From Paucilactobacillus hokkaidonensis JCM 18461 (GTDB lineage: Bacteria > Bacillota > Bacilli > Lactobacillales > Lactobacillaceae), in the NCBI RefSeq assembly GCF_000829395.1, contig NZ_AP014680.1:1922001-1986000 (forward strand): DNA of 64,000 nucleotides, read 5' to 3'. Positions 46,632 through 55,625 of this stretch are shown here, piece after piece. Under the pieces are notes generated by a model that was given only the letters and a program-made list of their open reading frames with translations, did not search any database and was not told the origin of the DNA. The translations under genes and the position numbers were made by a program. Every line of letters starts with the position of its first letter. Positions within the stretch are counted from its first letter, which is position 1.

Positions 46632-46834
46632 TTTAATCACCTCCTCATTTTAATAATTATTAATTTTTACCATTTTACAAACTGAGCAAAACAAAGTCAA
46701 TCTAATCGTTAATAATTTTCTTACCAAATTTTAATGTTTCAACTGATAATTGATTATATTTAATTCTCTTATCGTTAACCTTTGTTACAATAGATGAAAA
46801 GTGTTTTCACTTATAAAAAAATCGAGGTTTACTT

Positions 46835-48796
46835 ATGTCAGCTATCCTTTCAATTATGCTACTAGCAATTGCAGTAGTAGTCGCTAATATTTTTAGTTTA
46901 ATCTGGCCAGTCATTCCATTAGCAGTGTACCAAATCGCAGCTGGTTTGCTATTATCCTTGGATCCTCAATTTAATCATTTTACGTTTGAACCAGAGCTAT
47001 TTATGTTAGCTATCATTGCACCATTAATGTTTAATGACGGTCAAAATCAGTCAGCACGTAGTTTATCAAAAAATTTATCTTCAATTTTATCGATGGCCAT
47101 ATTTTTATCGATCTTTACCGTTTTAATAGCCGGAACATTAACACATGCCATCTGACCTGCCTTATCATTGCCAATCGCTTTAATGTTAGCAGCAATCATC
47201 ACTCCCACAGATGCAGTTGCGGTAAATTCTATTACCAGAAATGTTATCTTACCCGATAATGTTCACACGGCACTAAAGCATGAATCACTATTTAACGACG
47301 CTTCAGGAATTGTTTTATTCAGCTTGGCGCTTGGTGCGTACACAACTGGATCATTCTCACTAGGATTGGGAATTTTATCTTTTGTCAAAGTATTTTTCGG
47401 TGGCATTTTATTCGGACTAATTGTGGGAGCTTTAATCGTTCAACTACGACTCCAGCTAACACGGACACACGCTGACATTAGTGCCATTGTGATTCCAATC
47501 AATATCATGACGCCGTTGGTAGTTTATTGGTTGGCTGAGCATCTGGGTCTTTCAGGTATTCTAGCCGTTGTAGCAACCGGTCTCGTCCACGGTGTTTTGA
47601 GTGATCGACTGCAACTAACCTCGACCAAACTACAAATCGTAACCGCGACAACTTGGACAATCATTGAAGATATTTTAAATGGATTTGTATTTGTTTTACT
47701 GGGTGCCACTTTACCGACCGTTTTATCTTCTCATAATTTATCGAACATTGGATTTTTGTTTTTAATCGCCATCGTTTTATATTTAACCTTATTTGTAATT
47801 CGCTATCTGTGGGTTCGCCTAGGTGCAGTCAAACTAAAGCGCCATACCAGTAATGAACCACAAGCAGCTTGGCAAGTAGCTTTAGGTGGCATTCATGGCA
47901 CAATCACGTTGGCAATGGCTTTCTCAATTCCAACAATGATTAACCATCATCAGTTCATTTATCGCGATCAAATCATTTTGGTTGCGGCGATAGTAATTTT
48001 AATTAGCTTATCTGTGCCAGCAATTATTTTTCCACTAGTACTACCGACCAAGCAAAAGAGCTATAGTGCAGAACAACTTGATCACCACGTGGCACAACTG
48101 GTCTCATATGCAGTTACTGAGTTAAAGCAATCTAATCAGCCTTCAGAAGAAGTTCGTCAGGTTAGTGAAACATTAGCCAGTCAGGCAAAAGCATCACAAT
48201 TCATTAACCGTAAACGATTTTTTGAAATTGCCAATCAAACACGCCAAGTGGAACAAGATGCCATTGAAAAGCTAAGCGATAGTGGTGAAATTTCAAGTAA
48301 GACGCAAGCTTACTATGAACGCTTTATAGAGCGCTCCGCCTTTCAATCCAGTCACCGTAGCTTTTGGAAAGTCTTGTGGCACCGGTTTAAACATGGCATT
48401 CAAAGAAAATTAGCTCATCCAAGGAAAAATCGAATCTCAACAGAGGCAATGAAGCAAAGAAGACATGAATTTCTAAACAAAAATGCCGCCACAATCGAAG
48501 TCCTAGGACACGTTAGTGTGGCGGCAATAAGCTATTTAGATTCAATTGAAACCGCAGAAAATAGGGCTGAAGTTGCAGCGTTACGACGTACGTACACATC
48601 TCGGACCAGGTTTGCCAGTGAACATAAAACTTTAGATGATGATTTGTTGCAACGGTTGTTCATTCAAGCATTTCAATTCGAACACACTTATGTGCAACAA
48701 CAAGTCGCAGTGCAAAATATTACCCAAGAACTTGCGAACCATCTTAATGAAAAAATTTCTACTGATGAACTAGTCTACATGCAATCTATGGCTTAA
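46835..48796 (+). pseudogene. CPA1-type Na+/H+ antiporter interrupted by one in-frame TGA
   Basis: Sodium:proton antiporter of the NhaP/CPA1 family, 653 codons. About twelve membrane helices with the ion-site motif TPTDAVAV and HESLFNDASGIVLF, then a ~240-residue cytosolic tail. The frame is open throughout except TGA at 47153-47155, where the family context (HAI-stop-PALSLPIALMLAAIITPTDAVAV) suggests Trp TGG. No ribosome site supports a restart at the following TTG. Everything else looks intact, so the loss is recent, or the base is a sequencing error. GAGG precedes the ATG. Confidence 0.85.
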
Positions 48797-49728
48797 CGCA
48801 TGTATTTATCCAAAAATTGTGAAATGTGTTGTTGATATGCTTTAGGTGCTGTTACATAAGACTTAGCATGTTGGGCATTTTTTACGATCCACAACTGCTT
48901 AGGTCCTTTAGTGGCATGATAATTCTGATACACCATTTTAGTTGGTACAAAGGTATCTTTTGCTCCATGAATAAATAACATTGGACGCTTATTGTGAGCT
49001 AACTGATTGACTGAACTTGCAGATCCAAAGAAATATCCAGCCCGAACTCTAGTAATCAAGCTAACTACATCTACCAATGGAAAGCTGGGTAAATTATACA
49101 TTTCTTTAGCTTGATAGCTAATTTCTTGTTTTACATCTGTATAGCCGCAGTCCTCAACAAATACTTTAACCTGAGATGGTAGCTTTTCACCACTGGTCAT
49201 CATCGTTGTAGCGCCACCCATACTAACACCAAACATGACAATCTTAGATTTTTGTCCGTTTGCCGAAATAATTCGATTAATCCACTTTTTATCATCTAAT
49301 CGGTCAGGCCAACCGTAACCAATATAATTACCCTGACTGTGGCCTTGGCCACGGGCATCTGGCGCTAAAACATTGTATCCTAGTTGATGAAATAAATAGG
49401 CATATGCACCCATGCTTTCTTTATTGCCCATGAACCCATGCGCAATTAAAACGGTTCGATTCGTTTTTACTTTTGCCGGAACATAATCAGCTACCAGTTT
49501 TAAATGACCAGTTGCTGATTGCATGGTCCAGTGTTGTTTTTTAGTCTGCTGAAACCACTTTTTTTGATGATATAATGGATCTGACCTTTTAATTATATTT
49601 TGATTACTTATGAAACTTTTATGGCTGGGAACTACTGCCATTTGATAAAAATATAAGCCACCAGCAAATAATCCTCCTGTAAGGAGTAAAATAATAACAA
49701 TGATAATCACCCAGTATCTACGTTTCAT
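48793..49728 (-). CDS. membrane-anchored alpha/beta hydrolase
   Basis: 311 residues. One N-terminal membrane helix (about 5-30) is followed by an extracellular serine hydrolase domain: oxyanion HGFMGNKES, nucleophile GVSMGGAT, and Asp/His in GAKDTFVP and NAQHAKSY. Similar to the YqkD-type hydrolases of Firmicutes; substrate unknown. It overlaps the antiporter pseudogene by 4 bp at the 3' ends. Confidence 0.85.
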   Translation of the reverse strand: MKRRYWVIIIVIILLLTGGLFAGGLYFYQMAVVPSHKSFISNQNIIKRSDPLYHQKKWFQQTKKQHWTMQSATGHLKLVADYVPAKVKTNRTVLIAHGFMGNKESMGAYAYLFHQLGYNVLAPDARGQGHSQGNYIGYGWPDRLDDKKWINRIISANGQKSKIVMFGVSMGGATTMMTSGEKLPSQVKVFVEDCGYTDVKQEISYQAKEMYNLPSFPLVDVVSLITRVRAGYFFGSASSVNQLAHNKRPMLFIHGAKDTFVPTKMVYQNYHATKGPKQLWIVKNAQHAKSYVTAPKAYQQHISQFLDKYMR

Positions 49729-49823
49729 GCTTTAAACTCCATTTCTACAATTCTATGTAATTTATTAATCATGCGGTTCTAACCAACTATTTATATAATA
49801 CTTTATTTAAAGAAGGCTTTTCT

Positions 49824-50747
49824 ATGACAACTGAATTTCATTTTAAATCTACTGATCGTCAAACTAATTTATACGCCAAAATGTGGCTCCCAGAAAATAA
49901 TCCTGTTGGTGTAATTCAATTGATACACGGAATGGCTGAACACATTAATCGTTATAGTGAGTTTGCTGAATTTTTAGTAAACCAAGGTTTTATTGTTGTT
50001 GGTGATGATCATCTTGGCCATGGTCATTCAGCCACCAACCATAATTTGGGCTATTTTTGTAGTGGCGATGCTGTTCATATTTTGTTACAAGACGAAATTA
50101 ATTTATGCCACAAAATCAAAAAAGACTACCCTAGTTTACCATATATTTTGATTGGTCACAGCATGGGATCCATGATGGCACAGTGTTTATTACCCATATT
50201 AGATCAAGATATTGATGGCTCAATTTTAATTGGAACCAGCGCAACCCATCCAGAATTAGGCCCAGTTTGGCCACTTATCTGTGCATTAAATAAAGTTGCA
50301 CCACATCGAATTGGTCGCTTCTTGGATGCGATGGCCTTTGGAAGTTTTTCTAAACCATTTAATCGTCATGTTAAATTTTCATGGTTAACGCACTCACCTG
50401 AAATTATTAACCAGTATGATCTTGATCCTTGGTCTGGCTTTACCTTTACCAATAATGGTTTTCATACATTATTCTCGCTAACAAAACGGGCTACAAATCC
50501 CAATTGGGTCAGTGGCATTCGACGCGATTTACCAATTTTAATAGCTAGTGGTACTCACGATCCAGTTGGTAAATTTGGCCGTGGACCTCGTTACCATTTT
50601 AACCTACTAGAAAAGAATGATTTTACCGGTGTTACATTAAAATTATTTGATAAAATGCGTCACGAAATCTTAAATGAAACCGATCGACAACAAGTTTATC
50701 AATTTATTGCGCGATGGCTAGGTAAAAATGTGCTACATTATAGTTAA
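49824..50747 (+). CDS. alpha/beta hydrolase, monoacylglycerol-lipase-like
   Basis: 307-residue cytosolic serine hydrolase of the PldB/lysophospholipase group: HGMAEHINRY, DDHLGHGHSA, nucleophile GHSMGSMMA, acid in GTHDPVGKFG and His in MRHEILNE. No signal peptide. Divergent from the membrane-anchored hydrolase. Likely lipid or ester turnover. Confidence 0.88.
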   Translation: MTTEFHFKSTDRQTNLYAKMWLPENNPVGVIQLIHGMAEHINRYSEFAEFLVNQGFIVVGDDHLGHGHSATNHNLGYFCSGDAVHILLQDEINLCHKIKKDYPSLPYILIGHSMGSMMAQCLLPILDQDIDGSILIGTSATHPELGPVWPLICALNKVAPHRIGRFLDAMAFGSFSKPFNRHVKFSWLTHSPEIINQYDLDPWSGFTFTNNGFHTLFSLTKRATNPNWVSGIRRDLPILIASGTHDPVGKFGRGPRYHFNLLEKNDFTGVTLKLFDKMRHEILNETDRQQVYQFIARWLGKNVLHYS

Positions 50748-50788
50748 GTATTTTTTCACGATAAAAGTATGTGCAAGGAAGTGAGCAA

Positions 50789-51199
50789 ATGTTTCCAGAA
50801 CGATTAAGGGCATTACGGCGTGGTCGCAATATTACTCTAAAAGAATTGGCCACTGCACTAAACCAGCATTTAACTGGTGATGAAAAAGCTAATACTCCAT
50901 CTCAAATTGGTAACTGGGAACGCGGCATTCGCACTCCTTCGTACATTGAGGCTCGTAAATTGGCAGAATATTTCGATATCAGTCTAGATTATTTAACTGG
51001 TAAAGAAGATCAAAATGATTATGATTTAGGCAAATTATTCCTTTCTGGTAAAGAACTATCGTTTAATCACACAGTACTAACAAGCCAAGATCGCTATGAA
51101 ATCTTCCAGTTAATTGATGGCTATCTCCATGGTCGCCAAAAACGTCGTGAGACGGAGAAGTTTTACGCAACGCAAGAAGAATTGGATTTGGATTTGTAA
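50789..51199 (+). CDS. XRE-family transcriptional regulator
   Basis: 136 residues: an N-terminal helix-turn-helix (about 1-68) with ITLKELATALNQ and QIGNWERGIRTPSYIEARKLAEYF, then a short C-terminal extension. Target unknown. The ATG at 50789 follows AAGGAAG; a GTG at 50771 lies before that site. It lies 41 bp behind the lipase-like gene and might be co-transcribed. Hairpin element 6 follows the TAA. Confidence 0.82.
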   Translation: MFPERLRALRRGRNITLKELATALNQHLTGDEKANTPSQIGNWERGIRTPSYIEARKLAEYFDISLDYLTGKEDQNDYDLGKLFLSGKELSFNHTVLTSQDRYEIFQLIDGYLHGRQKRRETEKFYATQEELDLDL

Positions 51200-51206
51200 A
51201 ACAAAA

Positions 51207-51332
51207 CAGTGTGAGTAAAGGCGATTAGATGTCGTATGCTAAGCCTGAAATAACGATCAATAAATCGGTCTATGCTTTATTGATTGTTATTTCTGGTTTA
51301 TCCCTAGACATCTGCCTATGCGAATACGACTA
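51207..51332. repeat. hairpin repeat element 6
   Basis: A 21-bp core stem with one mismatch and one G-U pair (51244-51264 with 51276-51296) around an 11-nt loop. Outer arms CAGTGTGAGTAAAGGCGA and, on the other strand, TAGTCGTATTCGCATAGGC are diverged members of the family; GATGTC occurs in both. It has no strong T run, so it is a poor classical terminator. Confidence 0.65.
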
Positions 51333-51362
51333 GTAAAACAACAACCATGATAAAGGAGCACC

Positions 51363-52217
51363 ATGAATCCCAAACAACGTAAACGACTTAAAAAAGTCCT
51401 GAAACAGCACCACCAAATAAAGCCAAATAGTTATATCCAGCAATTGACGGATTACCGCGATTTATTTGATGCCTTTCCTCCAATTAAATATCTAGTTAAT
51501 AACGTTTTGGAAAGTAATCGCCTATTACAAAATGGACTTTTACCACAGCCATTACCGAAATTATTGTTACCAGATAATATCCAAGATACTATTTTTGCAG
51601 ATGTACAAGCTAAGTATGCATCGGATGACCCTAGAGGAGATCAGCAATGGTCTCGTTATACTGAAGCTTTACCAGAACTAGATCGCCTTTTACGAAATTA
51701 TCGCGATTATTTAGAAACGACATATGGAATGTGGTCATACACCAATTCTTTATTTATTAAACAATTATCTCAACTGCTGGATGGTCAGCCAGTACTTGAA
51801 GTGATGGCTGGAAATGGCTATATTTCTAAGGGACTGAAAAATTTAAATCCACATCAAACAGTTATCACCACGGACAGTCAGTCGTGGATATCAGAAAATG
51901 AAACTGGAAAACATCCGGTAACAACAATAGAACCTTTGGATGCACTAGTTGCATTTGATAAATATGAAAATAAGATAAAATATATAATTATGTCATGGGC
52001 TCCAGATAAACAAACAACTGACTGGGAACTACTCCAAAAAATTAGAGCAAGTGATCAAGACATTAAATTGCTAGTAATTGGTGAAAAAGACGGAGCCACT
52101 AACTCAAAGATATTTTGGCAAAATGTCAAAATTATTTCCAATGAAAGTATTGACCAAATTAATGCACAATTTAAGAGCTTTGATTTGATTGATGAAAAAT
52201 TAATAGAGTGCAAATGA
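51363..52217 (+). CDS. SAM-dependent methyltransferase-like protein
   Basis: 284 residues. The N-terminal ~135 are charged and helical. A Rossmann-type methyltransferase motif I, VLEVMAGNGYISKGL, starts at about residue 142, followed by TTDSQ and IIMSWAPD. The usual catalytic motifs are not clear, so the substrate is unknown. AAAGGAG precedes the ATG. The last codons (IECK-stop) lie in hairpin element 7. Confidence 0.65.
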   Translation: MNPKQRKRLKKVLKQHHQIKPNSYIQQLTDYRDLFDAFPPIKYLVNNVLESNRLLQNGLLPQPLPKLLLPDNIQDTIFADVQAKYASDDPRGDQQWSRYTEALPELDRLLRNYRDYLETTYGMWSYTNSLFIKQLSQLLDGQPVLEVMAGNGYISKGLKNLNPHQTVITTDSQSWISENETGKHPVTTIEPLDALVAFDKYENKIKYIIMSWAPDKQTTDWELLQKIRASDQDIKLLVIGEKDGATNSKIFWQNVKIISNESIDQINAQFKSFDLIDEKLIECK

Positions 52218-52320
52218 ACGCGGATAAATATCGTGATGTCGCACAAAGAGAATCTCTACATGAGCGGAATTTTAGTCATGTAGAGATTCTCTTTTGTTCT
52301 ACAGCCTAGGTGATTGAGGT
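52206..52320. repeat. hairpin repeat element 7 with terminator core
   Basis: A perfect 19-bp stem (52245-52263 with 52276-52294) with a 12-nt loop. The left arm AGAGTGCAAATGAACGCGG matches the family and spans the methyltransferase-like stop codon. The right arm is poorly conserved. Confidence 0.65.
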
Positions 52321-52367
52321 AATTTACCCGTTTTCTCAATTAAATTGAACAAATAGTTATTAAAAAC

Positions 52368-52407
52368 AAAAAAATAGAACCGAAAACCATAAATGGTTTT
52401 CAGTCCT
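52368..52407 (-). terminator. terminator of the structured RNA
   Basis: On the minus strand AGGACTGAAAACCA pairs with TGGTTTTCGGTTCT (two G-U pairs) over a TTTA loop, followed by A and seven T. Confidence 0.8.
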
Positions 52408-52576
52408 ATTCTCAATGTGTATTGGTAGCAAAACTACCTCAGATTATCAGAGTTCCACAACACATAATAATCGAACACCCTACACATCCGGTAGGAATAC
52501 GTGTCCCACTAAAAAAGTCACCAGCCGCTTGCGCGAAACAATCAAAAGATTGTCTGACTTTCTCGACTCATCGCAT
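52369..52576 (-). ncRNA. unassigned structured RNA of about 205 nt
   Basis: A promoter and a terminator bracket a stretch with no credible ORF. On the minus strand it folds locally into AAAGTCA/TGACTTT closing two hairpins (ACAATC-TTTT-GATTGT and CGC-GCAA-GCG, a GNRA loop), then GGACAC/GTGTTC around CCTAC/GTAGG, then ATGTGTTG/CAATACACAT around GGTAG/CTACC. It lacks the signatures of RNase P, tmRNA and SRP RNA. The length suits 6S RNA, but I do not see its single long rod with central bubble. No gene follows on this strand, so it is not a leader. Confidence 0.6.
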
Positions 52577-52582
52577 GGAATC

Positions 52583-52611
52583 ATTGTACCATCTTCGTTC
52601 ACACAATACAA
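52583..52611 (-). promoter_or_regulatory. promoter of the structured RNA
   Basis: TTGTAT (52611-52606), exactly 17-bp spacer, TACAAT (52588-52583) on the minus strand, giving a start near 52576. It lies just after the 3' end of the upstream gene. Confidence 0.65.
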
Positions 52612-52612
52612 A

Positions 52613-53089
52613 CTACTTTTTTTCTTCTTTAGCTGCTTCACGATTTGTTTGAATGGTAGTCAACTGTGTAGTGATCCATTCTTGTGCCATTTTTACAACA
52701 CTCTCTTGATCATCTGCCAACGCTGTTACAGATGCACATAAATCAATCCGCAAGCCAGAACGATTTAGGTCTGGATCCTCACAAACTAAATAAACGTTTA
52801 CTTCGCTATCTTGATCAACATCTAATATTTTAGTAATAGTTTTTGAATTCATCAATGGTAAATTAATAATGCTGGTTTCTAATCTGACAGATGTGTCATC
52901 ACCAACGGGCATTTTTACTTTCCACTCAAATTGAGCCAATTCATTTTTTGCTGTAGTTTGACTAATATAAGTTAACCCATCGCTAATTGTCTTTTCTTGT
53001 TCAAGCTTTGCTACAGTTGTCTTTTCGTTCTTTGATTGATACTTTTCATCTAAAATCTGATCAACAAACGTTTGCACATTAATTTTCAT
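52613..53089 (-). CDS. uncharacterised cytosolic protein
   Basis: 158 residues, no membrane segment, with an N-terminal helical part and a beta-rich middle (FEWKVKMPVGDDTSVRLETSI). The charged C-terminus ends in EEKK. It loosely resembles lactobacillar DUF1149 proteins, which have a SecB-like fold, but I am not sure. AAGGAAG precedes the ATG. It follows the membrane-protein gene by 4 bp and is in one operon with it. Confidence 0.65.
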   Translation of the reverse strand: MKINVQTFVDQILDEKYQSKNEKTTVAKLEQEKTISDGLTYISQTTAKNELAQFEWKVKMPVGDDTSVRLETSIINLPLMNSKTITKILDVDQDSEVNVYLVCEDPDLNRSGLRIDLCASVTALADDQESVVKMAQEWITTQLTTIQTNREAAKEEKK

Positions 53090-53093
53090 AAAT

Positions 53094-53492
53094 TTACTTC
53101 CTTCTTAGTTTAGGACTAATATATTGGCCACGTTGTCGTAACGCAGCGATTCCAGCCATAATGTTCATTACTATTCCAATCACGCTCAAGACGTCAACAC
53201 TGAGCCGAAATATTGCGTCTACCTTACCATGAAAATTAACTTCCATAAACGCACCAAACAAAGCTACCGTGTAGATTACAAGAACAAAAATAGTTAGATA
53301 CACCGAAAAACGAAAATTGAGTGCACTGAAAATTATTACTAGTAGATAAAGTACAATTGCAATTCCTAAATGATTAATCACTTCACTGCTTAACAATGCT
53401 GTGCCTTCCTTATGATACATCAATAAATTAACTACACAATAAAGCACAAGCGAAATGGTTGAATATGAAATTACTTTTTGAGCTACCTTCAA
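53094..53492 (-). CDS. four-helix membrane protein, unknown
   Basis: 132 residues with four hydrophobic helices (about 10-26, 41-61, 65-87, 98-120) and a basic C-terminus (SPKLRRK), which predicts a cytoplasmic end. No family recognised. First gene of a two-gene operon. GGGGGATATATTTTGA precedes the ATG. Confidence 0.65.
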   Translation of the reverse strand: MKVAQKVISYSTISLVLYCVVNLLMYHKEGTALLSSEVINHLGIAIVLYLLVIIFSALNFRFSVYLTIFVLVIYTVALFGAFMEVNFHGKVDAIFRLSVDVLSVIGIVMNIMAGIAALRQRGQYISPKLRRK

Positions 53493-53561
53493 AATATATC
53501 CCCCGTTTTGTTGAATTATATATTCATTTTACTATTAATCATTGTTCAACACCACAAGGAT

Positions 53562-53593
53562 AAAAAAAACACGCATAATTTTAATTATGCGTG
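53562..53593 (-). terminator. lplA terminator
   Basis: A perfect 11-bp stem CACGCATAATT/AATTATGCGTG (53570-53580 with 53583-53593), followed by eight T on the minus strand. Confidence 0.85.
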
Positions 53594-53600
53594 CCAATCT

Positions 53601-54611
53601 TTATGCCAGCAAATCAACTAATTGTTCCACTGTCACTCCGACAATGTATTGATTCGTATTAGCCTGTGTTAAAACCTTTGTTAATGTTTCTCGGTTATAG
53701 GTAATTCCCTTTAATTGCTCAGCTAATTGAGTAACATCTTGTGGCCCAAAGAAATCTCCAAAGAATTTAATGTTTTCGATTTTTCCATCATCAACTTGTA
53801 TTCTGGCATCAACGGTACCCATGTCAAAATGTTGTCTCTTTTTAACTGTAAACTCTGGTGACTTGCCATAAACCCAGTCCCAATTATTATATGATTCTTC
53901 ATAAATTTTATCGATTTTAACTTGCTCGTCTTCTGTAACAACATATTCTTGTTCCTTAATCTGAGCTAGATCGTCAACATGGAATAACTTTTTTAATAAG
54001 ATATCGCGAAATTCTGGAACAGTTAAATTTTGATATTCAGGATCTAAATATGGTTTGAGATTCGTTACCCGTGAACGAACTGATTTGATTCCCTTAGATT
54101 TAATTTTATCCTCAGGGACATTTAAAGCATGCGTAACAACGTCCAAATCGACATTAAGCATCAGTGTACCATGTGAGAATGTTTTGCCGTTACGCGTGTA
54201 CATGGCGTTTCCAGAAAACTTGTGGCCATCAACCAAAATATCGTTACGACCACTTACTTCTACACCTGAAGCACCCATTTCATGAAGTGCATCAACGATT
54301 GGTTGGGTAAATGATTTAAAATCACCAAACTCTTCGCTACTATTATCAACAACGAAACTAAAGCATAGATTACCTAAATCTTGATAAACTGCTCCACCAC
54401 CAGATAATCGCCGAGTAACGCGAATATTATTATCCTGAACATATTTTTGATCAATTTCTTCCAACGTATTTTGGTTTCGACCAACAATGATGCAAGGTTC
54501 TTCATAATAAAATAGTAATAAGGGCTCCCCAAAGTCCTTATTATTCATCAGATATTGTTCTGTCGCCAAATTCTCACCGATATTATGGGATTTCATAGAT
54601 ACGTAACGCAT
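53601..54611 (-). CDS. lplA: lipoate--protein ligase
   Basis: 336-residue ligase that attaches lipoate (via lipoyl-AMP) to E2 and GcvH proteins. It has the LplA signatures CIIVGRNQNTLEEI, RRLSGGGAVYQDLGNL and DILVDGHKFSGNAM (lysine), plus the C-terminal accessory domain. The ATG at 54611 follows GGAGGATGAAAAT; a GTG 15 nt upstream overlaps the site. No pyruvate dehydrogenase genes are in the window. Its promoter carries a cre site, which fits catabolite control of pyruvate or acetoin metabolism. Confidence 0.92.
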   Translation of the reverse strand: MRYVSMKSHNIGENLATEQYLMNNKDFGEPLLLFYYEEPCIIVGRNQNTLEEIDQKYVQDNNIRVTRRLSGGGAVYQDLGNLCFSFVVDNSSEEFGDFKSFTQPIVDALHEMGASGVEVSGRNDILVDGHKFSGNAMYTRNGKTFSHGTLMLNVDLDVVTHALNVPEDKIKSKGIKSVRSRVTNLKPYLDPEYQNLTVPEFRDILLKKLFHVDDLAQIKEQEYVVTEDEQVKIDKIYEESYNNWDWVYGKSPEFTVKKRQHFDMGTVDARIQVDDGKIENIKFFGDFFGPQDVTQLAEQLKGITYNRETLTKVLTQANTNQYIVGVTVEQLVDLLA

Positions 54612-54671
54612 ATTTTCATCCTCCACCTAAAGTTATTTGTAAAAAAACACTGTTAAACTAATTACACACAG

Positions 54672-54700
54672 ATTTTAGCACCATATGAAACCGATTACAA
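54672..54700 (-). promoter_or_regulatory. lplA promoter with overlapping cre site
   Basis: On the minus strand TTGTAA (54700-54695), 17-bp spacer, extended -10 TGCTAAAAT (-10 at 54677-54672). TGAAACCGATTACA (54686-54699) fits the cre consensus and covers the -35, the same layout as the kbl promoter. Confidence 0.7.
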
Positions 54701-54854
54701 CAAAGTGTTAAACACATCTTCCATGATTAGCATGTTTATTTCAAGATAGTGAAAAAGGTTCCTAAAAATATCAATTAAATCGTGACTAAATAGGCACTTA
54801 TTCCTTGTTTTTATATTTAATGTTGAGAAAATCACAATAAAATAAAATGAAGGG
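54701..54854. other. spacer between the lplA and usp promoters
   Basis: AT-rich. I see no further motif or ORF in it. Confidence 0.4.
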
Positions 54855-54883
54855 CTTACATAAAGGACAATCAATAGTATAAT
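54855..54883 (+). promoter_or_regulatory. promoter of the usp gene
   Basis: CTTACA (54855-54860), 17-bp spacer, TATAAT (54878-54883), 36 bp before the ATG. Confidence 0.6.
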
Positions 54884-54918
54884 TAAGTCAGATAAGAATT
54901 GGAAAGAAGGTTTTTGTT

Positions 54919-55365
54919 ATGACACAACAGTATCAAAATATTCTTGCTCCAGTCGATGGATCCAAAGCAACTGCTCAGGTAATTGATAAAGCAATTCAAA
55001 TTGCTTTGCAAAATGATACCCATCTGGACATCCTTAATGTAGTTGAAGTAAATCAATTCAGCGACAGTTATGGTGGTGCCGTGAGTGGCGATGTCATTTA
55101 TGGCCTTGTTGAAGAAATTGAAACACGATTAAATGATTTAAAGAAAAGAGCTACGGATGCTGGTTTAACAGATGTTAGCATCCATGTTCGGTTTGGTAAT
55201 CCAAAACCAGTTATTGCTCGTGAATTCCCAGGCGATCATAAAAATGAATTAATCGTTATTGGTACTACTGGTTTGTCTGCAGTAGAACGTTTCATGGTGG
55301 GATCGGTTACTAGCTATGTTAATCGAACTGCTAAATCAGATGTATTGATTGTGAAAATTAAATAG
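54919..55365 (+). CDS. universal stress protein UspA family
   Basis: 148 residues, one Usp domain. N-terminal NILAPVDGSKATAQVIDKA; the C-terminal ATP-binding motif reads GTTGLSAVERFMVGSVTSYV, matching G2xG9xG(S/T), so it probably binds ATP. Cytoplasmic. GAAAGAAGG precedes the ATG. The TAG stop is the start of hairpin element 8. Confidence 0.9.
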   Translation: MTQQYQNILAPVDGSKATAQVIDKAIQIALQNDTHLDILNVVEVNQFSDSYGGAVSGDVIYGLVEEIETRLNDLKKRATDAGLTDVSIHVRFGNPKPVIAREFPGDHKNELIVIGTTGLSAVERFMVGSVTSYVNRTAKSDVLIVKIK

Positions 55366-55484
55366 AGTGTTTTCAGCCACGAGAGAAGTCGTGGTGTAAT
55401 GACAAAAAGGCTAATGCGGATGAATATTTCCGTATTAGTCTTTTTGTCATTACACCCTAGACTTCTGTGGTTGAAAACACATTT
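55363..55484. repeat. hairpin repeat element 8, longest duplex of the family
   Basis: Starts in the usp stop codon. The core stem pairs 55393-55420 with 55429-55456 (28 bp with two G-U pairs). The outer arms then also pair: GTGTTTTCAGCCAC with GTGGTTGAAAACAC, and AGAAGTC with GACTTCT. Nearly the whole 122 bp can fold into one hairpin. Confidence 0.8.
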
Positions 55485-55506
55485 TGACAATTAGAGAAAA
55501 TTAAGG

Positions 55507-55545
55507 TAAAAAAAGAGACCGGAAAATTAATTTTTCCAGTCTCTT
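55507..55545 (-). terminator. phosphoketolase terminator
   Basis: A 14-bp stem (55513-55526 with 55532-55545) followed on the minus strand by a run of T. Confidence 0.8.
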
Positions 55546-55625
55546 CAATTTACCCATTAATTGGGTTCAAAAAGGTAGCTCAGTTCTATGACCAACGAAA
55601 TATGCTCATAAGCTAATCAACTTTT

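Noticed and set aside
47168-48796. Separate 542-residue antiporter gene starting at TTG 47168
   Set aside because: No ribosome site, and it lacks the first membrane helices; it is the same frame as the upstream part across one TGA, so one interrupted gene is the simpler reading.
52415-52741. Two plus-strand ORFs (108 and 76 codons) across 52415-52741
   Set aside because: They overlap the structured RNA and the end of the minus-strand gene; cysteine/serine-rich shadow translations without ribosome sites.
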